A stretch of 64,000 nt of DNA from positions 2,666,001 to 2,730,000 of the forward strand of contig OY760942.1 in NCBI GenBank assembly GCA_963664065.1. The letters run 5' to 3'. The notes under the pieces are model-generated. The model searched no databases, had not been told where the DNA came from, and was given only the letters and a program-made list of their open reading frames with translations. Source of the DNA: JABDJL01 sp963664065 (GTDB taxonomy: Bacteria; Pseudomonadota; Gammaproteobacteria; Xanthomonadales; SZUA-36). Shown piece after piece: positions 52,635 through 62,348 of this stretch; positions within the stretch are counted from its first letter, which is position 1; the number at the start of each line of letters is the position of its first letter. Position numbers and translations under genes: made by a program.

Positions 52635-54086
52635 CTAGTTTCTGAAGTCCTGTTCGGTAAAAAGACGTGGCAGATTGGGATCAATGTTCTGATCAACCAG
52701 TTCACGAATCTCTTTGACCAGTTTATCCCGGCTCTGACGCAGAGAATCAAGCTCAGAACCAAGGCGCGTCAATCTGAGTAATGACACCATTGAGACGAAC
52801 AGGCTTACCTCTGTCTCTATAACCCGCACGGATGATAAAAAGCTCAATGGCAACACAAGCATGGCCACAAGGGCCCACCAGAGACCGAAATTTATCCCTA
52901 TCACTAACGCTGTCAATATATAGAGAACCGGTAACAGCAGTACCGTCGCGAATACCTTCAATGTTGCGATGTCGTCCTGTTCATAACTGAAACGCTCACT
53001 GACCGTCGCCACCACCCAGCCAACGGGCAGGTGCAAAATGGCACCGGGGATGGCCATCGGCAACAAGATCAACATCCTCAAGCTCCTGAACAACAGTTTG
53101 CGAAATGCATAATCGGTATCGATCACATGCCTCAGTTGATAATCCTTGAGCCCGAGCAAGTCGAGCCGGGACTGGTAGTCTTCAACTTCATCACGAAATT
53201 TTTCCAGTTCAGGATTGCCCTGTGCCAGCAGATAACCTTCTACAAAACGGCGGTTAAGCTCAATATATTGGCCGGGGCTCAACTCGGCTTTTGCCGGCTT
53301 GTACAAACGACGGGTCGTTTGAACAAATCGCAAAGTACGCCAGTCAGGTGCGTTCAGGGTCACGACCGTAATCGCCTCAGCGAGGTGGTCAGTCAGTTTC
53401 CTGACAGTAGCCTGCTCATCTTCCTTGAAGTCCCTGACCCACTGATCATCAATCTCGATAGGCTGACCAAACTCAATCATCACCTGGCTTCTGAAACGGT
53501 GGCGGTGAATATAATTCAGCCCACAGGGAATGATTTTGACCCCGGTATTGCCACGCGCAGTCACGGCAAGCGCGATACGCGCCGTCCCGGTCTTCAACCG
53601 TGTGAGTTGTGATTCAACATGGCTGATGCCCTCCGGAAATATACCCATGCAATCCCCGCCTTCAAGAACTTCGTAAAGTCGATCAAACGCCTTCTGGTTA
53701 TCGACATCACCGGCATGGTCATCACGGCGGGCAACGGGCACCGCGCCGGTTGCATCCAGCATCTTGCCCAGTAATTTGTATTTCCACAGCTTATCGCTGG
53801 CCATAAAATGTAAGGGCCAACGTCCGCAGGTGGCATTCAGCAAAAAGCCATCCATCAGGGCATTGGGGTGGTTGCCTGCAAATATCAGCGGCCCCTCTGA
53901 AGACACATTTTCCAGGCCTACGACATCAATCCGGCGAAAAAACGTGTTCGCTATCAAGTGGGCAAAAGCAACAAACATGCGGTGGAGCATCGTTAAACCG
54001 ACTCCTGCAGGGGCGCTATCCATAAAATCCTGAGGCAATAATACCTCGTCACCCCGGCGCCGCGGGATTTTCACTGGTCGAGCCAT
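52635..54086 (-). CDS. PlsC-domain 1-acylglycerol-3-phosphate acyltransferase family protein
   Basis: Membrane-associated acyltransferase, 483 residues. The PlsC/LPLAT domain carries 'AGNHPNALMDGF' (His73...Asp79), 'AVPVARRDD' and 'GIFPEGISH' (EGxS motif). A long helical region follows, then about four C-terminal membrane helices, as in the larger GPAT-like subgroup. ATG 54086 is preferred; GTG 54107 in frame is possible, and neither has a clear ribosome site. It probably acylates a lysophospholipid or glycerol-3-phosphate with acyl-CoA from the adjacent ligase. Confidence 0.87.
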   Translation of the reverse strand: MARPVKIPRRRGDEVLLPQDFMDSAPAGVGLTMLHRMFVAFAHLIANTFFRRIDVVGLENVSSEGPLIFAGNHPNALMDGFLLNATCGRWPLHFMASDKLWKYKLLGKMLDATGAVPVARRDDHAGDVDNQKAFDRLYEVLEGGDCMGIFPEGISHVESQLTRLKTGTARIALAVTARGNTGVKIIPCGLNYIHRHRFRSQVMIEFGQPIEIDDQWVRDFKEDEQATVRKLTDHLAEAITVVTLNAPDWRTLRFVQTTRRLYKPAKAELSPGQYIELNRRFVEGYLLAQGNPELEKFRDEVEDYQSRLDLLGLKDYQLRHVIDTDYAFRKLLFRSLRMLILLPMAIPGAILHLPVGWVVATVSERFSYEQDDIATLKVFATVLLLPVLYILTALVIGINFGLWWALVAMLVLPLSFLSSVRVIETEVSLFVSMVSLLRLTRLGSELDSLRQSRDKLVKEIRELVDQNIDPNLPRLFTEQDFRN

Positions 54087-54408
54087 CAAGCACACACTAA
54101 CCCGCACATTGTATGAAGGCGGACCGGCAATTGAAAATTGATTCGACTATTCAAAAAGATATCAGATATTTTGTTGATTTCGTTTTGTTACAATTTGTCC
54201 TATCCGGTTGGTCACCGCATCTGGCTTCGCATTTCGGCCGATCCTTCTCAATCCATGGCTACGGCCATGAATTTTCAAACGATCGACCAAACTGTTTCGC
54301 CAGCTACAGCCACAAATCCGGATCCTTCATGCAATATGCGGGCTAACGTGATCAGCGAGGTTGTGCTAAATTCTTCCATCCTCGTGCGTATGGCGAAAAC
54401 AATCAGAC
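54087..54408. promoter_or_regulatory. Divergent promoter region of the fatty-acid gene block
   Basis: About 320 bases between the leftward acyltransferase/ligase pair and the rightward dehydrogenase operon. The part 54130-54210 is AT-rich and includes a TACAAT hexamer. Both operons act on acyl-CoA, so a shared regulator is likely, but no recognisable FadR or PsrA operator was found by eye. No gene seen. Confidence 0.4.
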
Positions 54409-55593
54409 ATGAATGACCCGCTGCAGAACTTCCGCAAAGAAACGCGTGAGTGGCTCGATGCCAATTGCCCGGAACCGATGCGGCATCCCTACGGTTCTGA
54501 AAAAGATGCGTGCTGGGGCGGGCGGAATTTTAAGTTCCAAAGTGAAGATCAGTGCTTATGGCTACAACGCATGGGTGCGCGGGGCTGGACCGCTCCCACC
54601 TGGCCAGCCGAATACGGGGGCGGCGGCCTGAATCGCGACCAGGCAAAGATACTCAAGCAGGAAATGGCGCGAATCAACGCACGCCCTGCACTCTACAGCT
54701 TTGGCATTAACATGCTTGGGCCCGCCTTGCTGATGTATGGCAACGAAGCGCAAAAAAAGCATTATCTACCGCAAATAATTCGCGGCGAGATTCGCTGGTG
54801 CCAGGGCTATAGTGAGCCCAACGCCGGCTCGGACCTGGCAAGCATCCAGTCTCCGCTCGAGGACAAGGGCGATCACTATTTGCTCAATGGGTCCAAGCTC
54901 TGGACCTCCTACGGAGATAAAGGCGACTGGATGTTCTGCCTGGTGCGAACGGACAGCAACGCATCGAAACATGATGGCGTCAGCTTCGTCCTTTTTGATA
55001 TGGAATCTCCGGGCATTACCGTGCGGCCCATCAAGCTGATCAGTGGACGCTCACCATTTTGCGAGGTGTTTTTCAAGGACGTCCAGGTCCCGAAGGATCA
55101 GTTGGTCGGGGAACTGAACAAGGGCTGGAGCATTGCCAAGTACCTGCTGACCCATGAGCGGGAAATGATTTCGTGGACTGGCCTGACCCAGGCCGGTGCG
55201 AAATCGCTGGGAGAGATTGCGGTACAAAGTGCGCCAATGCGGGATGGCAAGCTTGAGGATGCATTCTTGCGCATTAACCTAACCCGCTGGGAAATGGATG
55301 AGATGGCTTTCGCCCTGACCATTGAGCGCGCCCGCGATGAGGCCCGTGCCGGCGCCAGCCTCGGCGCAGTTTCTTCCTGGTTCAAGTACTACGGTACCGA
55401 GTTGAACAAGCGCCGCCACGACCTGCTGATGGACATACACGGCAGCGATTCCCTGGAGTGGAAGGGCGCCGCCGGCGATGATGGGAACATAGCCAAAGAC
55501 TGGTTACGCAGCAAGGGCAATTCAATCGAAGGCGGCACATCTGAAATCCAGCTGAATATCGTCGCAAAACGCATTCTGGGCCTGCCGGGATAG
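54409..55593 (+). CDS. Acyl-CoA dehydrogenase family protein (1)
   Basis: FAD-dependent acyl-CoA dehydrogenase, 394 residues. 'PTWPAEYGGGGLNRDQAKILKQEMAR' is the N-terminal block, 'WCQGYSEPNAGSDLASIQSPLED' the substrate/FAD strand, 'GSKLWTSYGDKGDWMF' the middle domain and 'KGNSIEGGTSEIQLNIVAKRILGLPG' the C-terminal FAD motif. Such pairs often form heterodimers with a second, shorter acyl-CoA dehydrogenase as found next door. First gene of the operon. Confidence 0.93.
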   Translation: MNDPLQNFRKETREWLDANCPEPMRHPYGSEKDACWGGRNFKFQSEDQCLWLQRMGARGWTAPTWPAEYGGGGLNRDQAKILKQEMARINARPALYSFGINMLGPALLMYGNEAQKKHYLPQIIRGEIRWCQGYSEPNAGSDLASIQSPLEDKGDHYLLNGSKLWTSYGDKGDWMFCLVRTDSNASKHDGVSFVLFDMESPGITVRPIKLISGRSPFCEVFFKDVQVPKDQLVGELNKGWSIAKYLLTHEREMISWTGLTQAGAKSLGEIAVQSAPMRDGKLEDAFLRINLTRWEMDEMAFALTIERARDEARAGASLGAVSSWFKYYGTELNKRRHDLLMDIHGSDSLEWKGAAGDDGNIAKDWLRSKGNSIEGGTSEIQLNIVAKRILGLPG

Positions 55594-55632
55594 AAATCCC
55601 GGGAGAATAAGGAAAATGGGAAGGAAATTGGA

Positions 55633-56772
55633 ATGGCCCTGGTCTTAAACGAAGAACAACTGATGCTGCGGGACTCGGCGCGCGATTTTTTGCAAAGCCG
55701 GTCACCCGTTGCCAGCTTGCGGGAACTCAGGGATGGTGATGGAAATACTGGCTTCAGCCGTACTTTATGGACTGAAATCGCCGGCATGGGCTGGCCTGCC
55801 ATCAACATCCCGGAATCCTATGGCGGGCTGGATTACGGCTGCTCCGGGCTCGGCATTGTACTCGAGGAGGCCGGCAGGGCCCTGGCATCAAGCCCGTTGA
55901 TCTCTACCGCATTGATGGGCGTGACTGCCTTGCTGGAATCCGCGAACGAGGCGCTTTGCGAAACATGGCTCCCACAGATTGGCAGCGGTGAAAAATTGTT
56001 GGCGCTTGCGATCGATGAAAGCAATCACCACCGGCCGGAATCGGTAGCCATGAGCGCAAGAAGTAGCGGTGAAGGATTGATTCTCAATGGCCAAAAACGC
56101 CTGGTCCTGGACGGGCACGTGGCCGACGGCCTGATCGTCAGTGCCAGGACATCCGGTAACACGGAAGATAAGTCGGGAATCACATTGTTCCTCGTCAACA
56201 GCGATCTGCCCGGAATCGAGATGCAGGATACGACACTCCTTGACAATCACACTGCCGCGCGGATCAGCTTCAAGGATGTTCAAATAAGCGCAGACAATAT
56301 GCTGGGTCAACGCGATGAGGCTTGGAAAATACTGGAGAAGACACTGGATACGGGACGTATCGGCATTGCCGCAGAGTTGCTGGGCATAGCGCAGGAGGCC
56401 TTTGACCGGACCATGGCTTACCTCAAGGAGCGCAAGCAGTTCGGGCTGCCGGTAGGCAGCTTTCAGGCGCTTCAACACCGTGCTGCAATCCTGTTTGGTG
56501 AAATTGAATTATGTAAGAGCGCCGTCCTTAAAGCATTGCAGGCAATCGATGAAGGGGACGAAAAACTTCCCATGTACGCCAGCCTGGCCAAGGCCCGGGG
56601 TGGCGACACGGCCAAACTCGCCACCGCGGAAGCGATCCAGATGCACGGTGGCATCGGCATGACGGATGACTTTGACATTGGTTTTTTCATCAAGCGATAC
56701 CAGGCGCTCGAACAGGCATTCGGCAACACCAACTATCACCTGGAACGGTTTGCCTGCCTCAAGGGTTACTAG
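55633..56772 (+). CDS. Acyl-CoA dehydrogenase family protein (2)
   Basis: Second FAD-dependent acyl-CoA dehydrogenase, 379 residues: 'MGWPAINIPESYGGLDYGCSGLGIVLEEAGRAL' at the N-terminus, 'TGRIGIAAELLGIAQEAFDRTMAYLKERKQFGLPVGSFQ' and 'QMHGGIGMTDDFDIGFFIKR' at the C-terminus. The central domain is divergent, typical of the non-FAD-binding partner in heteromeric dehydrogenases of steroid or branched-chain acyl-CoA pathways. It is 39 bases after gene (1). Substrate chain unknown. Confidence 0.92.
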   Translation: MALVLNEEQLMLRDSARDFLQSRSPVASLRELRDGDGNTGFSRTLWTEIAGMGWPAINIPESYGGLDYGCSGLGIVLEEAGRALASSPLISTALMGVTALLESANEALCETWLPQIGSGEKLLALAIDESNHHRPESVAMSARSSGEGLILNGQKRLVLDGHVADGLIVSARTSGNTEDKSGITLFLVNSDLPGIEMQDTTLLDNHTAARISFKDVQISADNMLGQRDEAWKILEKTLDTGRIGIAAELLGIAQEAFDRTMAYLKERKQFGLPVGSFQALQHRAAILFGEIELCKSAVLKALQAIDEGDEKLPMYASLAKARGGDTAKLATAEAIQMHGGIGMTDDFDIGFFIKRYQALEQAFGNTNYHLERFACLKGY

Positions 56773-56803
56773 TGTGGTGTAACGAATAATGGGTATTGAG
56801 CAC

Positions 56804-57982
56804 ATGCGCGAAGCCGTTATCGTATCCACCGCACGCACGCCGATCGGAAAGGCCAATCGCGGTGCATTCAACAACACCGATGCGCCAAGCCTGGGCGGTC
56901 ACGCCATCAAACACGCGGTGGCCAAAGCCGGCGTGGATCCTGCAGAGGTCGAGGAAGTGGTGATGGGCTGTGTGCTCCAGGAGGGCTCACAAGGCTCCAA
57001 TATTGCCCGTTTGTGCGCCCTTTCTGCCGGCCTGCCGGTAAGCACGGCAGCCATGAGTATCAACCGGCAGTGCTCCTCCGGCATGATGGCCATCGCAGCC
57101 GCGGCTCACCAGATTATGCTGGATGGTTTCGGGGTCAGCGTCGCAGGCGGGCTGGAGTCCCTCAGCCTGGTGCAGAATGAGCATATGAACCGATACCGGG
57201 CTCAGGACCCGCGATTGTTGGCCATGCACAAGGACGTTCATATGCCCATGCTGAACACCGCCGAGGTGGTCGCAAAACGCTATGGCATCAGCCGCGAAGC
57301 CCAGGATGAATACGGCCTTCAAAGCCAGCAACGGACCGCCGCCGCAAAGGCCGCTGGCCGGTTCGACGCGGAGATCGTTACCCTGCCCTCCAATAAAGGC
57401 GTGATGGACAAGGACTCCGGCGAGATCAGTTTTCACGATGTCGTGCTGGAACACGATGAAGGCATTAGGCCGGACACCAGCCTGGAAGGACTGGCTGGCC
57501 TCAAAACGGTCTTCGAAGGCGGTCATATTACGGCCGGAAACGCCAGCCAGTTGTCGGACGGTGCCTCGGCCTGCGTGATGATGGAAGCGAAACTGGCTGA
57601 GCGTCGCAACCTGGAACCCCTGGGCACCTATCGCGGCACTGCAGTAGCCGGGCTGGAACCGGATGAAATGGGTATCGGACCGGTCTACGCCGTCCCCAGG
57701 CTGCTGGAAAGAAACGGTTTGAAGATGGACGATATTGGTTTGTGGGAGTTGAACGAAGCATTCGCGGTGCAGGTGATCTATTGCCGCGACCGCCTCGAGA
57801 TCCCGAACGAGCGCCTGAACGTCGATGGTGGCGCAATTTCCGTAGGCCACCCCTATGGCATGAGTGGTGCACGCCTGGTGGGACACGCACTGATTGAAGG
57901 ACGAAGGCGCGGTGTGAAATTCGTTGTTTGCACGATGTGTATCGGCGGTGGCCAGGGTGCGGCTTCCTTATTTGAATTATGA
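56804..57982 (+). CDS. Acetyl-CoA C-acyltransferase (thiolase)
   Basis: Thiolase, 392 residues, cleaving 3-ketoacyl-CoA with CoA. Nucleophile Cys90 is in 'INRQCSSGMMAIAAAAHQI', the His in 'GGAISVGHPYGMSGARLVGHAL' and the second Cys in 'VCTMCIGGGQGAASLFEL'. 'WELNEAFAVQVIYCRDRL' is the NEAF block. The start could also be ATG 56789, five codons earlier; MREAVIVSTARTPIG fits the family better. It is 31 bases after dehydrogenase (2) and overlaps the next gene by ATGA. Confidence 0.93.
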   Translation: MREAVIVSTARTPIGKANRGAFNNTDAPSLGGHAIKHAVAKAGVDPAEVEEVVMGCVLQEGSQGSNIARLCALSAGLPVSTAAMSINRQCSSGMMAIAAAAHQIMLDGFGVSVAGGLESLSLVQNEHMNRYRAQDPRLLAMHKDVHMPMLNTAEVVAKRYGISREAQDEYGLQSQQRTAAAKAAGRFDAEIVTLPSNKGVMDKDSGEISFHDVVLEHDEGIRPDTSLEGLAGLKTVFEGGHITAGNASQLSDGASACVMMEAKLAERRNLEPLGTYRGTAVAGLEPDEMGIGPVYAVPRLLERNGLKMDDIGLWELNEAFAVQVIYCRDRLEIPNERLNVDGGAISVGHPYGMSGARLVGHALIEGRRRGVKFVVCTMCIGGGQGAASLFEL

Positions 57983-58947
57983 AAGCCTTGCTGTGCAAGG
58001 CATTTGGCCCGGTCGAGAATCTTGCTGTAGAACAGCGACCGGATCCGCAGGCCGGCCCGCTCGAGGTGGTGGTGGATATCAAAGCAGCGGGACTTAATTT
58101 CCCCGACTTGCTGATGATCAATGGCCTGTACCAGGTCAAAAACGAACTGCCATTTATCCCCGGCGGCGAAGCGGCGGGTATGGTACGAGAAATTGGTAAC
58201 GAGGTTCGCCATCTGAATACCGGTGACCGGGTCATCATTCTTCCCACGACCGGCGCATTTGCCGAACAATGCGCGGTACCGGCTGAGCAGGTGGTTCCGC
58301 TGCCTGACAGCCTCAGTTTCGAACAGGGTGCGGGATTCACTGTGGCTTACGGGACCAGTTATCACGCCCTCAGGCAATGTGCACAACTCCAGCCAGGTGA
58401 AACCCTACTGGTGCTGGGCGCGGCCGGAGGTGTGGGCACGGCTGCGGTTGAAATCGCCGAAGGGATGGGCGCGAAGGTCATTGCAGCAGCCAGTACACAA
58501 CAAAAGCTGGAATTTGCCCGCACGGTGGGCGCACACGAGACCATTAATTACTCGGAAGTACCACTCAGGGACGCCGTCAGGGAACTTACAGACGGTAAAG
58601 GCGTGGATATCGTTTATGACCCGGTCGGTGGTGATATGTCTATCCAGGCGCTGCGGTCGCTGGCATGGCATGGCCGCTATCTGGTGGTTGGATTTGCCAG
58701 CGGGGCGATGCCGGCTAATCTCGCCCTGCTCAAGGAAGCCAGCATTATCGGCGTATGGTGGGGCACATGGGCCAAGCGCTCTCCTGACGAATCCCGGGAC
58801 AACATGAGCGAGCTGTTCAGCCTGGTGGCACAGGGTAAACTCAGGCCACGCGTCACTGAAACTTATGCCCTGGAAGATTTTGTCGATGCTTTCGCCGTCA
58901 TCAGCAATCGCAAAGTTCTCGCCAAGATCGTATTCACCCTAAATTAG
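57979..58947 (+). CDS. NADPH:quinone oxidoreductase-like zinc-independent MDR protein
   Basis: Medium-chain dehydrogenase/reductase without zinc ligands, 322 residues. The GroES-like half has 'DIKAAGLNFPDLLMINGLYQVKNELPFIPGGEAAGMV', and the Rossmann half 'TLLVLGAAGGVGTAAVEIA' with 'VDIVYDPVGGDMS'. It reads as a quinone oxidoreductase/enoyl-reductase-like enzyme. It overlaps the thiolase stop by ATGA, so is coupled to fatty-acid breakdown, possibly reducing an enoyl intermediate or regenerating cofactor. Confidence 0.9.
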   Translation: MKALLCKAFGPVENLAVEQRPDPQAGPLEVVVDIKAAGLNFPDLLMINGLYQVKNELPFIPGGEAAGMVREIGNEVRHLNTGDRVIILPTTGAFAEQCAVPAEQVVPLPDSLSFEQGAGFTVAYGTSYHALRQCAQLQPGETLLVLGAAGGVGTAAVEIAEGMGAKVIAAASTQQKLEFARTVGAHETINYSEVPLRDAVRELTDGKGVDIVYDPVGGDMSIQALRSLAWHGRYLVVGFASGAMPANLALLKEASIIGVWWGTWAKRSPDESRDNMSELFSLVAQGKLRPRVTETYALEDFVDAFAVISNRKVLAKIVFTLN

Positions 58948-59140
58948 ATTCGCGAATAATATTTCTATGGTATAGGTCTGGTGACTGAGCCACACGGCCA
59001 AATGTTGAAAAACGTTCGCCCTGGGCCTAACTCTTAATAAATCTATAATAGATTTGATGAATTATCAATGAATTACAGAATATACCGTATGCAAAACCGG
59101 AAGTATGCTCCAAGGTGGGCCGTCCTTGTCTTGCAGGGCA

Positions 59141-59167
59141 GGCCTGGTGCGTATCCCGCACCAGGCC
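59141..59167. terminator. Strong GC-rich hairpin between convergent genes
   Basis: GGCCTGGTGCG, loop TATCC, CGCACCAGGCC: an 11-bp perfect stem between the rightward oxidoreductase and the leftward TonB-dependent receptor. It lacks a T tract on either side, so it may act as a bidirectional stabilising or Rho-aided terminator rather than a canonical one. Confidence 0.55.
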
Positions 59168-59188
59168 CGGCGCAAAATCCTGCGTAAA

Positions 59189-61504
59189 TCAGTGGTTGTA
59201 GGTCACCTCTAAGCCAACCACGCGACCCTTGGCCAATGGCGAGAAAGTACCGCCCAGGGGTAGGGGTCCCAATAGGGTTGGCAGTTGTGTGTCGCCGCCG
59301 TGCTTGACCTCGTTAAGCAGGTTTCTTCCGTAAAGCGAGAAGGTCCATTGTCCGCTCAACGTATGATAATCCAGTCCTGCATCGACAATATTCTGTTTCA
59401 GGATGAATCCGAGGTTGTTGTCGGTGTAGAAGGAGTCGTCCCTGTGGGCAAAGTTGACTCGTGAAGTCAGGTAGCCACTGTCGCCCATATCGTAGTCCTG
59501 TGTAAGGCCGACACTGTAGGTCCATTGCGCTGCGCGCGGTAATTTAAGACCCCTGTCCTTGCCGTCGAGTACGCCGTCAGAATTTATATCAAATTTGACG
59601 GTCTTGTATCTGGGGTCGATATAGCCGACAGATGCCAACAGGACGGTGTTATCGCCAAGCGCGAACACGCCATCAAGTTCAACACCGAAAATTTCGGCAT
59701 CGGCGGTATTCTTGATCACCTGTACAACACCGGCAACGGGATCAGGCAGGTTGATTTCACGTTGCATGTCGTCTATCTGGTTGAAGAATATGGCGAGGTT
59801 AAAGCGGCCGCGGCCACCCAGTTCCGACTTGTAGCCAAATTCAAAATTATCGACCGTCTCCTCGTCGAAGGGGCCAGGACCCAGGTTGACGATATCGACC
59901 GCCGTGTTGCGCAGGTTATAACCGCCGGAGCGCTGGCTGCGTGACCAGTGCGTGTAAACACGACTGTCATCTGACAGATCGTAAGTTAAACCCAGCTTGC
60001 CAGATACCGCGCTCCAGCTATCATCATTGACGAAATCGAATAGGCAGGTGCCGAACGTAACGTTGCAGGGGCTGTTGACGTTGAATATCAGGGAAGCGAT
60101 CCTGACACTCTTTTCTTCCCTGGTGAAGCGGATTCCTCCGGTAAAGGTCAGCACATCACTGATATCGCGATCGATCGATCCGAACACGGCGACGGAATCA
60201 ACCTCGTAATCGCCGCCGCCGTCCTGGGTGAGCGCAGGAGCTACCCCGCCGGTTGCGATACCGAGCAGATTACGCCGTTCGTGGTAGTTGATTTCATTTT
60301 TGAACCAGAAGACACCGGCGGTCACATGGGAATTGTCAAATCTGCCGTTGTAGCGAAATTCGTTGCTGTACTGCTCTGAATTATTATTGAACGGGGCGTG
60401 AAACAGCCACACCGGGCTGGCATCGATATCGCTTTCTCCTGTCGCCGAGTAATCGCGCCACCCGAATATATTGGTGAATGTGCCTTCACCAAAGTCCACG
60501 TCCCAGTTGGCTTCAATGGTGAACAGGTCGGTTTCGAAGTCAATAAAACCTTCCTCGTCAATTGAAAGGTCAAAACTGTCCCGATCGAAGTTGGCAAAAA
60601 ACCCTGGTACGCCCGAGCCGTTGGTATGACTTTGAGAAGGCGGGCCCTCGCCGTCGGATTCGGTGTGCTCCCAGCGGACGAATATTTCTGTTCTGTCGTT
60701 GGGACGCCATGCCAGTACAGGCCGGATAATGGTGGTATCCGCTTTTCCGAAGTTTCTGCCAGTAGCTTTATTCACAAACCAGCCATCGTCGCTGTTGTTG
60801 TAAAGACTGAGCCTGAATGATGCATTGTCACCGATCGGGCTATTGATGCTTGCCATCGTATAGGTATTGCTGCCGCCATCGCCGCTCGGGTTGGAGTCCA
60901 CCGCTACCCGGGCAGAGAATTCGAATTCATCACTGGGCCGCTTGGAATTGATCAGCACGGCACCACCGGTTACATTGCGGCCAAACAGGGTTCCCTGCGG
61001 GCCGCGCAACACTTCGATGCTTGCAATATCAAACATATCAATGACGACACCCGCGTTTTGCCCCAGGTAAACACCATCGACGAAAACACCAACGGTCGGG
61101 TCAATCGACGGGATAGAACTGTTGACCCCTAGTCCGCGAATGGAGAAGTTGGCGGTGGTGCGTAAGGTGCCAATGTCGTCCAGGGCAACGTTGGGCATGC
61201 CGACGGAAAGGTTATTCAAGTCACGGATTTTCAGCGCCTCGAGTTGATCCGCTCCATAGGCTGTCACCGATAAGGGTACATCCTGTGCCGATTCCTCGCG
61301 CTTACGCGCGGTAACGATAACTTCTTCCAAGAGGGAAGATGCACCACGATCTGCATCATCATCCTGCGCCAATACAGGCAAGTTCATCACAACTGCAATC
61401 AGTGCGGCAACCAAAGTGAGTCCGCCTTTTGCACGACGTGTTTCCGCTTTGAAGCCGACCAACCCTTTCGTTAGGTAAGCACTTGTATTAGTGATATTTT
61501 GCAT
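59189..61504 (-). CDS. TonB-dependent receptor
   Basis: Outer-membrane ligand-gated porin, 771 residues: signal peptide ending 'VMNLPVLA', TonB box 'LEEVIVTARKREE', plug domain 'VPLSVTAYGADQLEALKIRDLNNLS' with 'LRGPQGTLFGRNVTGGAV', and a 22-strand barrel ending 'RVVGLEVTYNH', with a terminal aromatic-type residue pattern. ATG 61504 follows GGGAGAAG. It belongs to the large Fe-siderophore/glycan-type group common in Sphingomonads and marine gammas; the ligand is not predictable. No regulator adjacent. Confidence 0.93.
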   Translation of the reverse strand: MQNITNTSAYLTKGLVGFKAETRRAKGGLTLVAALIAVVMNLPVLAQDDDADRGASSLLEEVIVTARKREESAQDVPLSVTAYGADQLEALKIRDLNNLSVGMPNVALDDIGTLRTTANFSIRGLGVNSSIPSIDPTVGVFVDGVYLGQNAGVVIDMFDIASIEVLRGPQGTLFGRNVTGGAVLINSKRPSDEFEFSARVAVDSNPSGDGGSNTYTMASINSPIGDNASFRLSLYNNSDDGWFVNKATGRNFGKADTTIIRPVLAWRPNDRTEIFVRWEHTESDGEGPPSQSHTNGSGVPGFFANFDRDSFDLSIDEEGFIDFETDLFTIEANWDVDFGEGTFTNIFGWRDYSATGESDIDASPVWLFHAPFNNNSEQYSNEFRYNGRFDNSHVTAGVFWFKNEINYHERRNLLGIATGGVAPALTQDGGGDYEVDSVAVFGSIDRDISDVLTFTGGIRFTREEKSVRIASLIFNVNSPCNVTFGTCLFDFVNDDSWSAVSGKLGLTYDLSDDSRVYTHWSRSQRSGGYNLRNTAVDIVNLGPGPFDEETVDNFEFGYKSELGGRGRFNLAIFFNQIDDMQREINLPDPVAGVVQVIKNTADAEIFGVELDGVFALGDNTVLLASVGYIDPRYKTVKFDINSDGVLDGKDRGLKLPRAAQWTYSVGLTQDYDMGDSGYLTSRVNFAHRDDSFYTDNNLGFILKQNIVDAGLDYHTLSGQWTFSLYGRNLLNEVKHGGDTQLPTLLGPLPLGGTFSPLAKGRVVGLEVTYNH

Positions 61505-61645
61505 GATCTTCTCCCACAAGAATAAGTTTTATTCGCAGCATCGAATTGTTCTAGTCGCACCATATTGCAGCAAGATGATAGGTCAAGACAAATCGGAAGG
61601 AAGCCAAATAGAAATTCAGGGTGCACGGCGCGGCGCCAGAACCTG

Positions 61646-62335
61646 TTATTCCTTGTTCTGGTCAGCTCCGATAATTTCGTAGGGCCCGCCCTTTTCAAGC
61701 GCCGACTTGTAGGCTGGCCTTGCCCGCATTTTCTCAAGGAATGCCTGCAGTTTTGGGTACTCATCTGGCAGGATTGAACGAACCATCGCTGCCTCAACTG
61801 CAAAGCTCATCTGGATGTCTGCCGCAGTCAGTTGATCACCACAGAACCAGTTGGACTGGCCGAGCGACATTTCCATGAAATCCAGGTTGCGCTTTATGTT
61901 TTGATCCAGGTAACCGCCGCGCACCTTGGCGACTATTCCCCTGGCGATTGGCTTGATAAAAAACGGCATGGGCGCTGTTTCGATCCGGTACATGACCAGC
62001 GACAGAATCATCAATGGCATGAACGTGCCCTCGGCATAGTGCAGCCAGTAACTGTAGGCCAGGCGCTCCGGCGTGCCCTCGGCGGGTAAAAGCCGCCCAT
62101 CGTCGTAAGTCGCCACCAGGTACTCGATAATTGTTCCGGATTCGGCAACCGTAGTCCCGTTGTCCGTAATGACCGGAGATTTTCCAAGCGGATGAATCGC
62201 GAGCAATTCTGGTGGCGCCAGGCTTGTTTTCCGGTCGCGCTGATAGCGCTCGATTGAATAGTCCACACCCAGTTCTTCGAGTAACCACAATATGCGCTGC
62301 GAGCGGGAATTTTCCAAATGATGAACGGTAAGCAT
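61646..62335 (-). CDS. Glutathione S-transferase
   Basis: Cytosolic GST, 229 residues. The thioredoxin-fold N-terminal domain shows 'HHLENSRSQRILWLLEELGVDYSIE', 'PLGKSPVITDNGTTVAESGTIIEYL' (cis-Pro and the glutathione-gamma-Glu site E-S). A helical C-terminal domain follows with 'FCGDQLTAADIQMSF' (N-capping box). ATG 62335, preceded by AAGGAAGG, is chosen over GTG 62341. Co-substrate unknown. A 24-codon mini-frame lies 13 bases upstream. Confidence 0.92.
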   Translation of the reverse strand: MLTVHHLENSRSQRILWLLEELGVDYSIERYQRDRKTSLAPPELLAIHPLGKSPVITDNGTTVAESGTIIEYLVATYDDGRLLPAEGTPERLAYSYWLHYAEGTFMPLMILSLVMYRIETAPMPFFIKPIARGIVAKVRGGYLDQNIKRNLDFMEMSLGQSNWFCGDQLTAADIQMSFAVEAAMVRSILPDEYPKLQAFLEKMRARPAYKSALEKGGPYEIIGADQNKE

Positions 62336-62348
62336 GGGCACCTTCCTT

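Noticed and set aside
59141..59167. Operator upstream of the TonB-dependent receptor
   Set aside because: The hairpin lies at the 3' side of the receptor gene, between convergent genes, so a terminator role is more likely.
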